Of a DNA stretch of 64,000 nucleotides, positions 62,559 through 64,000 are shown piece after piece. The DNA comes from Sulfitobacter donghicola DSW-25 = KCTC 12864 = JCM 14565 (GTDB taxonomy: Bacteria; Pseudomonadota; Alphaproteobacteria; Rhodobacterales; Rhodobacteraceae): assembly GCF_000622405.1 (NCBI RefSeq), contig NZ_JASF01000001.1, forward strand, positions 24,660-88,659. Reading direction: 5' to 3'. Numbering within the stretch: the first letter of the stretch is position 1; every line of letters starts with the position of its first letter. A program made the translations under genes and the position numbers. A model generated the notes under the pieces. It saw only the letters and a program-made list of their open reading frames with translations, had not been told where the DNA came from and searched no databases.

Positions 62559-63809
62559 TTAGCGCCTGTCTCGTACCGAATAGTAAATAAGGACACCGAT
62601 ACACCAGATCAGAAGCAGGAAAAATCCAGTTACAAGACTGAAAATCGCCCGATTCGGATAGCGCGAACTTTGCGGCAAACTGGGTTGAGTATAAGGTGTG
62701 AGATAGCGGCTTTGCCTGTCCGCTTCTGCCAATGCTGTGTCTAGTCCGGCTTGGGCTTTAAGATAGGTCTGTTGTGCATATTCCAGATCGACGGTCAGCC
62801 GCTCGAACTCTCCGGCAAGCCGTGAGAAGTTGAGGGTGCCGCCTTCGTTTTCCCCGACGGAACCAAATTGTAAGCGCTCAATCTTGATCAGGTCTCCGAT
62901 AACCTCGATCCGGCGACGCTCTGAGGTGATGCGACGGTCGTCCTCGGCCAATCCATCTTGCAGGAGCAGGTTGAGGTTAACCTTTGAAATTGCCAACTGC
63001 TCCTCCAGAGAATTTAGGATACCGATCTGGCCTTGCATCGCTGCTTCCAGATTGATTGTCTGGTTTTTGGAGCGGAATTTAGTCAGGCTTTCGCGGGCGT
63101 CGCGTAACCGCTTAAGCGCAATGTCCAGATCTATTTGTGCGTAACGTGTGTTGTTATTGCGCGCGGTGGCAGACAAGCGATTAATCAGCAGAGAGCTTTC
63201 TTCGACAATATGTTTGGCGATCGTCTGTGCGTCTTCTGGCCGGAAGGCATGCACCCGCAATTCGATCAAAGCAGTTCCTTGATCGTAGTGCAGTTCCACC
63301 ATTCGTTGCCAGTATGTTACTAGGTCTTCTATGTCACCACTTGGCTGAAAGGCGAACACAGGATCGAATGCTGGCTGTGTATAAACGTCAACGAGGTCGA
63401 CTTTAGACATGATCCGCTCAACCATATCCTGACTGTGGATGAATTCGTTCAAAATATCGGTGTCTGTAGATGAAGTGCCTGAAACACTGGACAGGCTCCC
63501 TAAAAGGTCCGCTGCAGAACTTAACTCTTCCGAGCGCACAGCAAAGCCAGTTTTGGAAACATACTGATCCGAAGTAATGAAACAGAGGTAGAGTAAAGTG
63601 AGCGCCAAGGGTACCAGTACCACCAGTACAAATGAAAACAGTATCCAGCCATGGCGTTTGCGCGGGCGCGCAGCGGTTGCACCCAGAGGGACTCTTTTCA
63701 CGGCAGGCCCTGCTGAGGCCGATTGTTTGGAGGGGGCTTTAGTAATCTTGGATGTCCTTTTGAAGATGAATTCGTGCACGCCACTTTTCGGCAGCACACC
63801 TTGATCCAT
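62559..63809 (-). CDS. kpsE: Capsular polysaccharide export inner-membrane protein
   Basis: 416 residues of the KpsE/CtrB/BexC (polysaccharide co-polymerase 3) type. A basic cytoplasmic N-terminus precedes a membrane segment near 55-78 (FSFVLVVLVPLALTLLYLCF). The periplasmic part includes a coiled coil ~225-370, and a second membrane segment lies at ~390-410 (AIFSLVTGFFLLLIWCIG). It stabilises the trans-envelope export channel. Divergent from kpsM with 79 bp between. Confidence 0.88.
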   Translation of the reverse strand: MDQGVLPKSGVHEFIFKRTSKITKAPSKQSASAGPAVKRVPLGATAARPRKRHGWILFSFVLVVLVPLALTLLYLCFITSDQYVSKTGFAVRSEELSSAADLLGSLSSVSGTSSTDTDILNEFIHSQDMVERIMSKVDLVDVYTQPAFDPVFAFQPSGDIEDLVTYWQRMVELHYDQGTALIELRVHAFRPEDAQTIAKHIVEESSLLINRLSATARNNNTRYAQIDLDIALKRLRDARESLTKFRSKNQTINLEAAMQGQIGILNSLEEQLAISKVNLNLLLQDGLAEDDRRITSERRRIEVIGDLIKIERLQFGSVGENEGGTLNFSRLAGEFERLTVDLEYAQQTYLKAQAGLDTALAEADRQSRYLTPYTQPSLPQSSRYPNRAIFSLVTGFFLLLIWCIGVLIYYSVRDRR

Positions 63810-63888
63810 GTTGCTTTATGCCTCATTATGCAAGAAAAAACAGCCTGCTATCTCGCGAAGATAATGGGTGTATATATGCAAGGCTTTC

Positions 63889-64000
63889 ATGACCCAAGCA
63901 GTATCTCGACCCGATGCGCCTGACCTTCCTGCAGGAGTGCGGCTGCCTGCAAAACGACGGTTTTCTTTTGCGCGCTCAATCGGCGCACTTATTTTGCGCG
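63889..64000 (+). CDS. kpsM: Start of a KpsM-like ABC-2 permease (partial)
   Basis: From ATG 63889 the reading is MTQAVSRPDAPDLPAGVRLP then RRFSFARSIGALILR up to the window edge, 37 codons. RRFxxARxIGALxLR is the conserved beginning of KpsM/CtrC-type polysaccharide-export permeases. Placement beside kpsE and kpsT supports it. The membrane part is outside the window. Confidence 0.6.
   Translation, partial: MTQAVSRPDAPDLPAGVRLPAKRRFSFARSIGALILR

Noticed and set aside
1..64000. Type I secretion transporter, tRNA, rRNA or conjugation (tra/vir) genes
   Set aside because: None found by reading all gene products; the only ABC ATPase is KpsT-like.

Overview
The window looks like most of an extrachromosomal replicon (plasmid or chromid) from a marine Roseobacter-group alphaproteobacterium (Rhodobacterales). 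It carries a complete replication and partition cassette: parB and parA on the minus strand, an iteron-type origin, and a RepA initiator of the 'RPA' family. Beside it lies a dTDP-rhamnose operon with a large polysaccharide locus. From general knowledge, this combination matches the RepA-I type 'biofilm plasmids' of roseobacters, which carry a rhamnose operon. I did not match a particular strain. Both window ends cut through genes: an RTX gene on the left and a kpsM-like gene on the right.

Layout. 1-6132: two large minus-strand RTX (glycine-rich, Ca2+-binding nonapeptide) protein genes. 6133-6605: AT-rich gap with a probable transposase remnant. 6606-10557: parB, parA, oriV and repA, with two near-identical palindromes that are candidate parS sites. 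10707-15818: glmS, glmM, a small FDxxWY-module protein and ugd. 15840-23325: a minus-strand block with manC, rmlC, rmlB, rmlD, rmlA, a PP-loop asparagine-synthase-like gene and a family 2 glycosyltransferase. 23399-33190: five plus-strand RTX genes whose N-termini differ (nidogen-like, ELWxTDGT repeats plus cadherin-like domains, unknown, CAP/SCP, M10 metalloprotease). All end in the same roughly 185-residue C-terminal cassette, which the minus-strand gene at 3739-6132 also has. 33340-34860: a decayed nidogen-like gene and a mosaic of IS3 and IS110 fragments. 34925-60086: multidomain glycosyltransferases, FkbM-like methyltransferase fusions, two alpha/beta-hydrolase-like proteins, a GSCFA protein, an acyltransferase fusion, two WecB-type epimerases and WecC. 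60253-61806: a DUF2793-like pseudogene broken by an IS110 element, plus IS66/IS3 scraps. 61879-64000: kpsT, kpsE and the start of a divergent kpsM-like gene.

How the genes work together. GlmS/GlmM, Ugd, RmlABCD, ManC and WecB/WecC would supply amino-sugar, uronate, rhamnose, GDP-mannose and ManNAcA precursors. The glycosyltransferases, methyltransferases, acyltransferase and GSCFA protein would assemble and decorate a surface glycan. The KpsE/T/M-type ABC system would export it. The RTX proteins are probably secreted adhesins or exoenzymes, but no type I secretion transporter is in the window, so they would need one encoded elsewhere.

Most notable: (i) a six-member family of modular RTX proteins with one shared C-terminal cassette and exchangeable N-termini; (ii) two genes broken by a single extra G in a poly-G run (an M10 protease and a three-domain acyltransferase-glycosyltransferase-methyltransferase), which are either slippage sites or sequence errors; (iii) a clear origin and partition architecture; (iv) an FDxxWY-type module shared by three otherwise different glycan-locus proteins.
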